A stretch of 64,000 nucleotides of DNA from Novosphingobium album (ex Liu et al. 2023) (GCF_029076845.1 NZ_JARESE010000076.1:1-64000), one strand, 5' to 3'; counted from the stretch's first letter, positions 51,704 to 59,688 are shown. The notes: a model not told the origin generated them from the letters alone. Program-made: numbers and translations.

Positions 51704-52560
51704 TGCGCCGCGCCCTTGGCGAGTTGGTCGAGCTTGGCGCCGAAGAAACGTTCGCTCCACAGGCTGAGCGACTTCGCCTCGGCCGGTCGCAGGAAGCGGC
51801 TCACATCGGCGGCGGCCGCGTTCCAGTCGATGGCCGCGATCTTCGCGTGCAGCGCGGCGATCAGCCACGCGCCGTCGACCTGCAACTCGCGCTGGCCTTG
51901 CCATGGACCCGTCTGCAGCAGCGCTGCGGCAAGGAGCTCAAGGTTGGGATAGGCGCCATTGGCAACGTACCAGGAGAAGTCGAACCAGTCGCGGCCTTTC
52001 AGATAGGGTCGGCAAAGCAAGGCATGGATCTTGAGCGCGAAATTGGACGCGAGATCCTGGTGACGCACCTCGTAGTCGGCGGGGAAGTCGAGGAAGGTCG
52101 TCGCTTCACCGGAGCCCGCCGGCGGGTTGGTGTCGATCTCGAGCTTGATTCTGATCGTCCTGGCCCGGCCTGACCCCGCGAAACTGAGGTTGAGCTGGTT
52201 CGCAATCGAGTCGTCCTTTAGGATCGCTTCGCGGATGACCCGGTCCATCTTGTCTTTGGGCTGGGCATCGAGCTTCAACCCGAACTGGCCGAAGATGTCG
52301 ACGAGCGCGGCAAGGTAGCGCGCCCATTGGAAATCAGGATCGGGCACGCGCAACAAAAAGTCGAGATCCTCGGAGAACCGGGGAAGGGCATGCAGGATGC
52401 GCAGGCTCGTGCCGCCCTGGAACAGGGCGACCTCGAAGAAATCCGCGCGCCAGAGCGCATAGAGCGCGATCTCCTGAAGGATCTCCTTGATTGCGTTCTC
52501 CTCCTCGAGCGCATTGGTCGCGCCATAGTCGCGGAGCTTCTTCTGGAGCATGTCAATCAT
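51700..52560 (-). CDS. abiEii: AbiEii-type nucleotidyltransferase toxin
   Basis: 286 residues from the ATG that overlaps abiEi by 8 bp. The nucleotidyltransferase motif is FQGGTSLRILHALPRFSEDL followed by DFLL, giving the GG(S/T)-x-L and S-x-D-x-D pattern; later, EIDTNPPAG carries the third acidic residue. AbiEii proteins are bacteriostatic nucleotidyltransferase toxins of type IV systems that also give phage abortive infection. It pairs with the upstream antitoxin. Confidence 0.88.
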   Translation of the reverse strand: MIDMLQKKLRDYGATNALEEENAIKEILQEIALYALWRADFFEVALFQGGTSLRILHALPRFSEDLDFLLRVPDPDFQWARYLAALVDIFGQFGLKLDAQPKDKMDRVIREAILKDDSIANQLNLSFAGSGRARTIRIKLEIDTNPPAGSGEATTFLDFPADYEVRHQDLASNFALKIHALLCRPYLKGRDWFDFSWYVANGAYPNLELLAAALLQTGPWQGQRELQVDGAWLIAALHAKIAAIDWNAAAADVSRFLRPAEAKSLSLWSERFFGAKLDQLAKGAAQ

Positions 52561-53239
52561 CGGACCGACCCGCGGGCGAGGGCGATCCGCCTGCCTGCAC
52601 GGCAAGCTCGAGCGCGCGAAGGAAGTCACCGGCCAGCTTGTGCTTGTAGACGGGTTTCATCTTCGCCAGCGCCTTGCGCTTGAGCGAGACAAGATGATGC
52701 TCGTCGATACGCAGCCCGTGCGTGAGCCAGTCAAGCCCCGTCCAGCGCTGCTTGCGCAGCGCGGCCAGATCGAGAAGCGCGCGCAATGGGCTCGCGACGA
52801 AGGCGGTGAGGGCGCCGAACCTTTGCCGCTCGACGCCAACCAGGAATTGATAGTCGTGGATGGCGAGCGGATGGAAGGTGAACCGGCCCATGACCGGCGT
52901 GTCGAACTCCAGCGACTTGCGCCCCGGTGTCACGCTCGCGGTGGTATAGACCGCCTCGGGGATCCAGCCATGATGGGCGAGGGCGGTCTCGAACGAGACA
53001 TAGCTGCCGGGAACGAGAGTCTGCGCCACGGCGAAAGGATGGATCGCCTCCGCTCGCGAGGGCTGGGCGAGGAGATAGGTTCCGCGCTTCAGCCGTACGA
53101 GCGAACCATCCTTGAGCGCGCGGTTGACGAGCGCATAGCGGCGCGCGGCGCCGCCGCCGACCGCTTCGCCAAGCTGGCGTTCATCGAACACGCGGCCGGC
53201 GAGCTTTCCATCGGACAGGGCAGAGGCGAGGGCGCTCAT
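52553..53239 (-). CDS. abiEi: AbiEi-type antitoxin/regulator
   Basis: 228 residues from the ATG with a GGGAA ribosome site; a TTG 12 codons upstream is possible. The N-terminal winged helix (GEAVGGGAARRYALVNRALK, then DGSLVRLKRGTYLLA) is followed by the AbiEi C-terminal domain (PGSYVSFETALAHHGWIPEA, SPLRALLDLAAL). AbiEi represses its own promoter and neutralises AbiEii. A TGAAA-g-TTTCA palindrome lies just upstream. Confidence 0.87.
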   Translation of the reverse strand: MSALASALSDGKLAGRVFDERQLGEAVGGGAARRYALVNRALKDGSLVRLKRGTYLLAQPSRAEAIHPFAVAQTLVPGSYVSFETALAHHGWIPEAVYTTASVTPGRKSLEFDTPVMGRFTFHPLAIHDYQFLVGVERQRFGALTAFVASPLRALLDLAALRKQRWTGLDWLTHGLRIDEHHLVSLKRKALAKMKPVYKHKLAGDFLRALELAVQAGGSPSPAGRSDD

Positions 53240-53263
53240 AAAATTCCCGATACTTCCAAAGAA

Positions 53264-53274
53264 TGAAAGTTTCA
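53264..53274 (-). promoter_or_regulatory. palindrome in the abiE promoter region
   Basis: TGAAAGTTTCA is symmetric around its central base and overlaps a TTGAAA that could serve as a -35 element, with TATCGG 17 bp downstream. AbiEi-type antitoxins bind inverted repeats at their own promoters, so this is a candidate operator. It lies 25 bp upstream of the abiEi ATG. Confidence 0.4.
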
Positions 53275-53382
53275 AGAATTTTATGCCGGGAGAGGAGGGT
53301 AGGGGCGACCAGCTTCCGCTTCAGCTGATCACCGAAACCGCAGGACCTACGAACGAATAGGAACAGGGCTGGTCATCATGGT

Positions 53383-53766
53383 TTAGCGTGCAAGTTCGAT
53401 GGCGATCGGTACTTTCAACTTTTCCCAGGCGCGATCCGTGGTGAGCGCCGTGGCGTTGCTCTCGGCCGCAAGCGCCAGGCAGGCCCGGTCACCGAGCGAC
53501 AATCCCGCGTCGCGCGTCGCCGTGCGTAGCTTTCCCGCCGCGATTGCAGCCTGCTCATCGAAAGAGTGGACGTCGAGCACGAGCAGTTGCAGGACTTCGT
53601 CGATCTCGGCGTCGCTGAAATTGCGCTCCTGGAGCTTGCTGACGATTTCGGCGAGATTGACCGCGCTGATTATCCCTGTTCGTAGATGCGGTTCGACCCG
53701 ATCAGAGCCTGGCTCTTCCTGAATGACCGCCAGCACGGCTGAAGCGTCGAGGACATAGTCAGTCAC
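53383..53766 (-). CDS. vapC: VapC-type PIN-domain toxin
   Basis: 127 residues from the GTG, which overlaps the antitoxin gene by 8 bp. PIN acidic residues are present: D in YVLDASAVLAV, E in NLAEIVSKL, D in LSLGDRACLALA and D in TTDRAWEKL. VapC proteins are ribonucleases that cut tRNA or rRNA. The paired upstream gene encodes an AbrB-type antitoxin. Confidence 0.9.
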   Translation of the reverse strand: MTDYVLDASAVLAVIQEEPGSDRVEPHLRTGIISAVNLAEIVSKLQERNFSDAEIDEVLQLLVLDVHSFDEQAAIAAGKLRTATRDAGLSLGDRACLALAAESNATALTTDRAWEKLKVPIAIELAR

Positions 53767-54007
53767 GCGCGGCTTCCGCGCGACGATCGGCAATCAGTTC
53801 CTTGGCCAGGCTGACACCCGGCGGCACATGCTCGCGAACCATCGCCCGGATGCGCGTGAGCGCAGACTTCAATGAACGCACTCGCAGTTCACCGTCGACC
53901 ACCTCCAGCCGGACATCATCACCATCGGCCAGGCCGAGTTCCTTGCGGACGTCGGCGGGGATCTGCAGCCGGCCCCCTGAAACAACACGGCCTTTATATG
54001 CGGTCAT
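53759..54007 (-). CDS. vapB: VapB-type AbrB/MazE-fold antitoxin
   Basis: 82 residues. The N-terminal swapped-hairpin DNA-binding domain reads GRLQIPADVRKELGLADGDD and DVRLEVVDGELRV. The C-terminal half is helical and should wrap around the toxin. It would repress its own operon; an inverted repeat GACAT-N7-ATGTC lies upstream. Confidence 0.9.
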   Translation of the reverse strand: MTAYKGRVVSGGRLQIPADVRKELGLADGDDVRLEVVDGELRVRSLKSALTRIRAMVREHVPPGVSLAKELIADRRAEAARD

Positions 54008-54078
54008 GACACGCTCCCGGATTGATGTCGAGATTGATATAGCATGTCGCTTTAGACACTTCCATACACATCTGTGGT

Positions 54079-54095
54079 GACATGTATATTATGTC
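54079..54095 (-). promoter_or_regulatory. inverted repeat upstream of vapBC
   Basis: GACATGTATATTATGTC: perfect 5+5 bp inverted repeat with a 7-bp AT spacer, 72 bp upstream of vapB. A similar GACATG followed by an AT box occurs on the opposite strand nearer the gene. Candidate antitoxin binding sites; short enough that chance is possible. Confidence 0.3.
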
Positions 54096-54161
54096 CGAGA
54101 ATCGCATTTATCGGACGCAGCTATGGGGGCGAAACGGTATCGGCGCTGACGCTGCCGGAGT

Positions 54162-54977
54162 TCACTCGGGCGCAGGTTCGATGCGATCGAGGTAGTATCG
54201 TCCATCCCGGTCGCGCTTCACCCCCAGTGCTTCGCTGTTGGCGTACTTGGCCTTGTCGAAGTGGACTTCCTCGCCGGCGACCTCGATCCGGACAAAGGTA
54301 TCGCTCGGCCGCCTTTCTTCGGGATCGAAGCAAATCGCTCGCTGGGGCAATTGCAGGCTGCCGTTCGAAAGGCGTTCAGCTGACCCTTCGCATACCGCAT
54401 AGGCCTTGGGACAATCGCGATATCGTTCCTCGGCGGAGAAGAATGAGATCCGGTACGGGACCCGCACTCCGTTGGTCAGCTCGAATGTCCGCGGCAGCAT
54501 CCTATAGGCGTAGGCGCCAGAGCCGTGATGACTTTTCCCTGGAACGCGCGTGAACCCGATGCTCTCCCAGAAGGGCTGCGCGGTCATAGGGGCGATACCG
54601 ATTTCGATGACCGAGCCGCCCTCGCTGATTGTGGAAGCGATCATGTGCTCGGCGAGGATGCGCCCATACCCCTTGCGGCGCAGGTCGGGCCGTATTTCGA
54701 ACAGTCCTTGCCCCTGAAATCCGACGGCTTCGCCGCCGACGATCAGAATGGCCACCGGTGCTTCGTCGTCCCGCCAGCGGCGCTTCGTTTCGTCCCAATT
54801 ACAGCGGAAACCGCGTTGCGGGACCTCGACGGAATAATCGCTTTCCCAGGCCTTATTCGCGGCGACGTGAGCGGCCTCCTCGGCATCGAGCCATGCTTCG
54901 ACCTCGGCCATCGTCGCCTCGGTCGCCGGTACGATTTCGATCGTCAATTTTCGCCCCCTGCAACAGCCATCGTGCAT
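54162..54977 (-). CDS. GNAT acetyltransferase with unknown C-terminal domain
   Basis: 271 residues. The N-terminal ~170 carry a GNAT core, including the acetyl-CoA loop RPDLRRKGYGRILAEHMI and FWESIGFTRVPGK. The C-terminal ~100 residues (from ELTNGVRVPYRISFFSAEER on) are not part of GNAT and match nothing I know. The ATG is at 54977, but a TTG ten codons in (54947) has a much better ribosome site (AGGGGG), so the true start may be there. It lies between two toxin-antitoxin pairs; GNAT toxins exist, but a partner antitoxin is not evident. Confidence 0.75.
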   Translation of the reverse strand: MHDGCCRGRKLTIEIVPATEATMAEVEAWLDAEEAAHVAANKAWESDYSVEVPQRGFRCNWDETKRRWRDDEAPVAILIVGGEAVGFQGQGLFEIRPDLRRKGYGRILAEHMIASTISEGGSVIEIGIAPMTAQPFWESIGFTRVPGKSHHGSGAYAYRMLPRTFELTNGVRVPYRISFFSAEERYRDCPKAYAVCEGSAERLSNGSLQLPQRAICFDPEERRPSDTFVRIEVAGEEVHFDKAKYANSEALGVKRDRDGRYYLDRIEPAPE

Positions 54978-54996
54978 GATCGAGATGGATTATTTA

Positions 54997-55014
54997 GGAT
55001 ATCGTGCTATATCC
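54997..55014 (+). promoter_or_regulatory. palindromic operator of the RES/ParS operon
   Basis: GGATATCGTGCTATATCC: perfect 6+6 bp inverted repeat with a 6-bp spacer, followed at once by a third ATATCC half-site (55015-55020). It lies 29 bp upstream of the antitoxin ATG within an AT-rich promoter, as expected for autorepression by an XRE/ParS-type antitoxin. Confidence 0.6.
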
Positions 55015-55043
55015 ATATCCAACATATCTGATTGGATCGACTC

Positions 55044-55727
55044 ATGGCAACGACTTATCCCGACGAGGCAGGCGCGGTCGCGTTCGAAACCCTCTCTGGC
55101 ACGGCCGCCGAGGTGCGCAAGAAGCTTGGGTCGGCTGGCGATGACCAGGTTGTCGCGCTCACTCTGGAACACGGCACTCCAAAGCTCCGGCAGGCGCTCG
55201 CTCAGGCCGTCACGCTTATCACCCCGCTCATTCTCGCGCGGCTCGTCCGACGCGACCAGGAGACGCTCGACAAGCTCATCGATGCGCTCGTGCCACAGGT
55301 GCCGCCTCCCCAGCATGTTGTCGCTGAGGCGCGGATGAATGCCGAGGCACGGACCGAGGTGCTCAGTTCGGCCGAATGGCTGACCGCCGCGCAGCTTTCG
55401 GAACTTGCTGGCTTCAGCGGTCGAAATGCGAGCGCACAGCCCAACAAGTGGAAGCGCGAGGGTAAAATCTTCGCCTTTCGCCAGCAGGGCGTCGACTATT
55501 ATCCAGGATACGCCCTTGACGCCGACGCGGGATACCGGCCGCTGAAGGGGCTCGCGCCCGTTCTCAACCGGTTTCGAAACGATCTCGAGGACTGGGACAT
55601 CGCGATCTGGTTCGCCTCGGTGAACAGCTTCCTGGGCGGCGTGCGACCGATGGACCTGCTCAAACGAGATCCCGAGCGCGTGCTGGCCGCCGCTGAAGAC
55701 GAGATCGACGGCGTGCTGCATGGCTAG
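55044..55727 (+). CDS. MbcA/ParS/Xre-type antitoxin (partner of RES toxin)
   Basis: 227 residues from the ATG; a TTG four codons upstream is possible. The C-terminal ~60 residues fit the MbcA/ParS/Xre toxin-binding domain: DWDIAIWFASVNSFLGGVRP followed by MDLLKRDPERVLAAAEDEI. The middle has a winged-helix-like stretch (WLTAAQLSELAGFSGRNAS). The N-terminal ~100 residues are longer than in usual antitoxins. The stop overlaps the toxin start by 8 bp. Confidence 0.8.
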   Translation: MATTYPDEAGAVAFETLSGTAAEVRKKLGSAGDDQVVALTLEHGTPKLRQALAQAVTLITPLILARLVRRDQETLDKLIDALVPQVPPPQHVVAEARMNAEARTEVLSSAEWLTAAQLSELAGFSGRNASAQPNKWKREGKIFAFRQQGVDYYPGYALDADAGYRPLKGLAPVLNRFRNDLEDWDIAIWFASVNSFLGGVRPMDLLKRDPERVLAAAEDEIDGVLHG

Positions 55728-56433
55728 GAAGAAGGGCATCGCTACCCCGACGCCTGGCCATGCCCCACCCACCACCGCGGGGACGGCAATCGTCATACCG
55801 ACGCCACCGGCCGACCTGGCCAGGCTGGTACGCACGATCGCCTGGCCGAAAGCCCGGGTTATCCACCGCATCCATCAGGACCAATTCCGGAGCGACGAGT
55901 TCAATCCCGGTCCGAAGGGCAACGCGCGCTTCAGCCCCATTTGCGACGCGAAGGGCAACGCGATCCCGACCATCTATGGCGGCGAAACCTTCGATTGTGC
56001 GGCGATGGAATCGGTCTTTCATGACGTGCCGTTCGTGCCCGGACTGAAGTCCCTCGCGAAGCGCAAGCTCAAAAAACACCATTATTCGAAGGTGCTCTCG
56101 ACGACCAACCTCATGCTCGTCGATCTCAGCGCCACCGCGCTGCGTAACCTCGGGATCAAGCGCGGCGAACTGATCGAGAGCGAAAAAGACATCTATCCGC
56201 AGACCCGAAAATGGGCCGAGGCAATCCACGCACAATGCGCCGATGTGCAGGGTTTGTGCTGGGTGTCGCGCCAGGACGACCGATCACTGGCGATCGTGCT
56301 GTTCGGGGATCGGGTCGGAAAGCCGCCGCTAACCGCGCATGCACCTGCAGTAGATATCGTGAACGACGCCGCGACCTACGCCGACATTGTCACGCTGGCG
56401 GGGCGCATCGGCGTAAAGCTCACCGGCAAATAG
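55720..56433 (+). CDS. RES-domain toxin (NAD-degrading family)
   Basis: 237 residues. RES motifs are visible: R50 (VIHRIH), R70 (GNARFSP), Y86 and E97 (AMESVFHD), and an Arg-Ser in the C-terminal part. RES toxins (for example MbcT, Res of Photorhabdus) degrade NAD+. A proline-rich ~30-residue N-terminal extension precedes the domain. It forms a bicistronic toxin-antitoxin unit with the upstream gene. Confidence 0.85.
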   Translation: MARKKGIATPTPGHAPPTTAGTAIVIPTPPADLARLVRTIAWPKARVIHRIHQDQFRSDEFNPGPKGNARFSPICDAKGNAIPTIYGGETFDCAAMESVFHDVPFVPGLKSLAKRKLKKHHYSKVLSTTNLMLVDLSATALRNLGIKRGELIESEKDIYPQTRKWAEAIHAQCADVQGLCWVSRQDDRSLAIVLFGDRVGKPPLTAHAPAVDIVNDAATYADIVTLAGRIGVKLTGK

Positions 56434-56636
56434 TTCGCTTCAGGCCATAGAGCACGTAATACGCGTTCCTGATGGATTGGCTTCTGATCAAAAGCTTATC
56501 CAGTGAATTCGGCCAGTTCGACGATCATTCGCCCATCGCGCGGTATTTCGCCTCGAGACAATCGAACACAGTCTCCGCCGGTTCTCGGAAGACAGGCAAA
56601 CCCGATTTTCCGGTTCGGTATCTGTTCTGGCGCGCC

Positions 56637-57137
56637 CTATGCCCCCAAAAGACCGACCAACGTCTCGCGCCGCGCTGTCAACCTGTCCGCCAGACCCCGG
56701 AGGAGGAGCCCCTGATAGGACGTCCCGCCCGATACAAAACCTGCCGGCAACTCACTTTCTTGGATAATGCGGCCGATTTCGCCATAGATTCGCGGATCCG
56801 TTTGCGGAAACTGCTGAAGGGCGCGCAACTGGAGACGCAGACCCTCAATGGCGTCCTTCTGGGAAACCAATCCATCGGCACGGCCTCCGCCGACGTCAAC
56901 CACACGAGCACCGGGCGCCGCCTCCGCCTCGATGGCCGCCGTCAGGCGGATGACCTCGGACACGAGCTGGGCCTTTCGTTCATGCTCCTCGTTCCTCGCG
57001 AGTTGCCGCAGCTTGCGCGCATTGCGCTCCTGCCCGAACGCGATCCAGAGCGCTGCGAAGACCGCACCGGCACTGGCGACCGCCGATGCCCAGTCCGCAG
57101 CGTTTCCCCAATCAATCGACAACGGACAGAATGTCAC
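56637..57137 (-). CDS. one-TM helical protein paired with PIN-like protein
   Basis: 166 residues from the GTG that overlaps the upstream stop (GTGA); a longer ATG start would overlap by 31 bp. One hydrophobic helix (~12-33, WASAVASAGAVFAALWIAF) is followed by a charged helical stretch (QERNARKLRQLARNEEHERK) and a second helical segment (KDAIEGLRLQLRALQQFP). No domain recognised. Coupling to the 376-aa protein gene suggests the two act together, this one as membrane anchor. Confidence 0.6.
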   Translation of the reverse strand: MTFCPLSIDWGNAADWASAVASAGAVFAALWIAFGQERNARKLRQLARNEEHERKAQLVSEVIRLTAAIEAEAAPGARVVDVGGGRADGLVSQKDAIEGLRLQLRALQQFPQTDPRIYGEIGRIIQESELPAGFVSGGTSYQGLLLRGLADRLTARRETLVGLLGA

Positions 57138-58264
57138 CTTTCCCCCTCGACAACAGATTCCCACGCACGCCCCGTCTCGCCGGGAAAGAGATCCTCGACA
57201 GGCGTCATCGCATAGCTGAATCCAGACCCGCCATGCTCAAAATCCGACGCCTGGATCCCCACCCAGAGCAACGCAAGATTTTTGTCGGCGGTGCAAAGCT
57301 GGATCGCTTCGTCCGGGAACAGAGCGAGCAGCGACACGAAAATCTCGATCGCGCGAAGGTCCGCCAGCGCATTATAGGCATCTCCCGCGGTATAGCCGTT
57401 GCGAAACTTGAGCAGCCGCCTGGCCGGGCTTCGGCCATTGGGAACGGCCACCGCACTCAGCGCAGCCAGCACGACCAGCGAGTTGCGCCGCACGCCAAAA
57501 AGATCGGCGGCCGATACCACCTCGCGCCAGCGTTCCTCGACGGCCCCTCTTGCCACAGGCGACGTCAGTGCAGGCGCAATGTGCCGCAGGAATATTTGCT
57601 TGCCCTCCATCGCGCCGCGCGAATCGTCGAGCAGGCCCAGGATTCCCTTGAGGCTATCGGGACCCACGGCAATCTCGGCATGCGGGAGAGCCGACCGCAG
57701 TTTGGATTCGACCTCCAGCAGTTGGGCCTGCGCCTCGTCCTTCGTCGGGATCGTCCTGCCATTTCCTTCCATCGCATAGAGCAACGGGTTGATGCGGATC
57801 GGCTGATCGGCGAACAGATCCAGAAAATCCCTGTCACTACGCCGCGCCTGCCCGTTCTCGAAACGTCCAACGATCTGCGTCACGACATTACGATCGACCA
57901 GGACTGTGGTGTTCTGGTGCGCAACGGCAAATGCCGACGGCAACCACCCGCCTTTCACCAGACCGATGGCATGGGACGTAAACGGACTTTCGAGCGTCGC
58001 CGAAGCGCTGACGCGCTTGCCAGGATCGATGCCCTCGATCGTCGTATCGACCACCTGACCGTTCCGACACACGAAGGGGATAGCGAGCGGCCGGTGCAAC
58101 CGTGCATCGCGCAGCGCGCCATAATCCAGAGGTTGAACCTCGGCATTGGCAAAGCTGAGCGTGCGGGGCTCCGTACCGTCGTCTGGCCCCGCCAATTCGG
58201 CGAAGATGAACATCGGATCGCCATCACGCGGCTTCTTACCTTCCACTTTGCTCCGCTCCGTCAT
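57134..58264 (-). CDS. unknown 376-aa protein with PIN-like acidic motifs
   Basis: No signal or membrane segment. Acidic residues stand where a PIN-type nuclease would have them: D124 in TTVLVDRNVV after a beta strand, E166 in NPLLYAMEGN, D302 in NALADLRAIE, and D327 in QLCTADKNLALLW. A large helical insert (170-290) separates the halves, and the N-terminal ~115 residues are a separate, unfamiliar part. I cannot name a family. It is first in a two-gene operon with a one-TM protein and lies beside three toxin-antitoxin pairs. Confidence 0.6.
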   Translation of the reverse strand: MTERSKVEGKKPRDGDPMFIFAELAGPDDGTEPRTLSFANAEVQPLDYGALRDARLHRPLAIPFVCRNGQVVDTTIEGIDPGKRVSASATLESPFTSHAIGLVKGGWLPSAFAVAHQNTTVLVDRNVVTQIVGRFENGQARRSDRDFLDLFADQPIRINPLLYAMEGNGRTIPTKDEAQAQLLEVESKLRSALPHAEIAVGPDSLKGILGLLDDSRGAMEGKQIFLRHIAPALTSPVARGAVEERWREVVSAADLFGVRRNSLVVLAALSAVAVPNGRSPARRLLKFRNGYTAGDAYNALADLRAIEIFVSLLALFPDEAIQLCTADKNLALLWVGIQASDFEHGGSGFSYAMTPVEDLFPGETGRAWESVVEGER

Positions 58265-58622
58265 CCATCTGGCTCACGCTGCCTTACTTCAGGGATTTGG
58301 GTTTCACAGACAACTTGAGATGCGACGCGTCGTTCGCTTCCAAGGCCGGCGACAGGCGATGGCGTCGGCTTGCGGATATGCAGCGGCGTGCGTGGCGAGA
58401 GCGTTCGGTTCGGCGACAAGCCTCCTTTTCCTTGTGCGGGTGTTCACCTGATCAAGAAGTCGGCACCGTATTCATTCCGACCCCTTCCAATCGCCTTGAC
58501 GATGGCCGACAGAGCATCGATGGAAGACGTTCGATACGTATAGTCCCCAATTTCAGGTGCGAGTCCGGCCAAATAACGACGACAAACACCTTGCCACAAT
58601 CAAACTGGGCCCAGGATTCATC
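58265..58622. other. 358-bp intergenic region, nothing identified
   Basis: This lies between divergent genes. Short overlapping frames on the plus strand have composition and content typical of non-coding DNA. Both flanking genes need promoters here, but I see no clear -10/-35 pair, repeat or RNA structure. Confidence 0.5.
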
Positions 58623-59252
58623 GTGACGATCATTTCTACCCTGTCTCCCTTCGCCGCGCTCGCCCTGTTTCTGGCATCGCCGGCGCTGGCCTCCGCTCCG
58701 GCCGCAGAGACCGCCGCAGCTTCAGCGGAGAACCCTGACGGGTTCGCTCTGGCCCCGGACGGGACGACGCTTGTCCATCTCGCGAGCGGCCTTCGGTTTC
58801 CAGCGGAATTCGCCGGTTTCAAACGGCTGCACGAACGCGCATTCGACCCTAGCGGCGAATATGTCGCGATCGGCTATGACCGGCCGCTCGGAACAGGCGA
58901 GGACCGCATCGTCGTGAGGATCGCGATCGTCCACATCGACAAGATGTCGGCACGTGACCATTTTTCGATCATGCGCCAAAGGTCCATGTCCTTCTTCTCG
59001 GCGCCGACCCTCCTTTCCGAGGGGCCGACCAAAATCCCGACGCAGCCGCGGCTCGAAGCCTATCGCGGCACGTTTACCGGCATGCGAGATGGCCAACCAT
59101 GGCATTTCAGCCTGACGACAGTCGACTATGGCTACTGGAGCGGCAGGATGACCGCCGCCTATCCCGAAAGCCGGGCGGCTGAGGCGGAAAGACATCTCAG
59201 CACGCTGCTCGCCGAAATTCGCCTCCAGCGTCCCCAGCGCCCCAAGCGCTGA
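58623..59252 (+). CDS. secreted/periplasmic hypothetical protein
   Basis: 209 residues from a GTG with an AGGA ribosome site; an in-frame GTG 22 codons upstream would hide the signal peptide. The N-terminal hydrophobic segment (ISTLSPFAALALFLASPALA) is a signal peptide. The mature part has mixed beta strands (TTLVHLASGLRFPAEFAGF, YVAIGYDRP, RIVVRIAIVHI). No family recognised. Confidence 0.65.
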   Translation: MTIISTLSPFAALALFLASPALASAPAAETAAASAENPDGFALAPDGTTLVHLASGLRFPAEFAGFKRLHERAFDPSGEYVAIGYDRPLGTGEDRIVVRIAIVHIDKMSARDHFSIMRQRSMSFFSAPTLLSEGPTKIPTQPRLEAYRGTFTGMRDGQPWHFSLTTVDYGYWSGRMTAAYPESRAAEAERHLSTLLAEIRLQRPQRPKR

Positions 59253-59289
59253 ACGCGGCGCATTCGCGCTCACTCAAGCGGAGCGACCT

Positions 59290-59312
59290 CGAGGCAGGCC
59301 GGGCCTGCCTCG
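59290..59312. terminator. perfect 9-bp hairpin after secreted protein gene
   Basis: CGAGGCAGG and CCTGCCTCG form a perfect stem around a 5-base CCGGG loop, 38 bp after the stop codon. There is no T-run on either side, so it is a strong hairpin of uncertain role; it may slow polymerase or stabilise the transcript end. Confidence 0.4.
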
Positions 59313-59451
59313 CACCGTTCTGCGCCCGGCGGTGATGGACCGATCGGACCCGGCCGATCGCCCAGCATCCGGTGCATTACGTAGCGCATCCACCGCTCCC
59401 TATCGGTAGTGAAATGAAGCGGCATCGCCTTGCCGGAGAAGGAGAACCGAC

Positions 59452-59688
59452 GTGAGCGCACTCGACGATCTGAAAAGGGACCTCACCAAACTGCGGGACG
59501 AAGCCAAGGTCCAGGTCCACCTCGGAACCATGGAAGCGAAGCAGGAGTGGGAAGACGTCGAGACCAAGTGGAAGCACTTCGTGACGCAAGTCGGCCTTCA
59601 CAGGAGCGGCGCGGACATCACGGCAGCCTTGCAGAATCTCGGCAATGAGCTGCGCCATGCATATCAGCGCTTGAAGAAAGCCCTCTAG
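59452..59688 (+). CDS. small helical hypothetical protein
   Basis: 78 residues, GTG start behind a GGAGAAGGAGA ribosome site. It is nearly all amphipathic helix (LDDLKRDLTKLRDEAKVQVH, EWEDVETKWKHFVTQVG, NLGNELRHAYQRLKKAL), suggesting a coiled coil or helical bundle. No domain recognised. It is followed after 76 bp by a DksA-type gene, and the two may be coexpressed. Confidence 0.65.
   Translation: MSALDDLKRDLTKLRDEAKVQVHLGTMEAKQEWEDVETKWKHFVTQVGLHRSGADITAALQNLGNELRHAYQRLKKAL

Noticed and set aside
56472..57215. 247-codon plus-strand open frame
   Set aside because: It runs antisense to the coupled minus-strand pair, whose GTGA overlap and helical content are better evidence of coding.
58297..58626. 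109-codon plus-strand open frame
   Set aside because: Irregular composition, no ribosome site, no domain; left as intergenic.
59270..59461. 63-codon minus-strand frame over the hairpin
   Set aside because: Overlaps the ribosome site and start of the next gene and contains the 9-bp hairpin; more likely non-coding.
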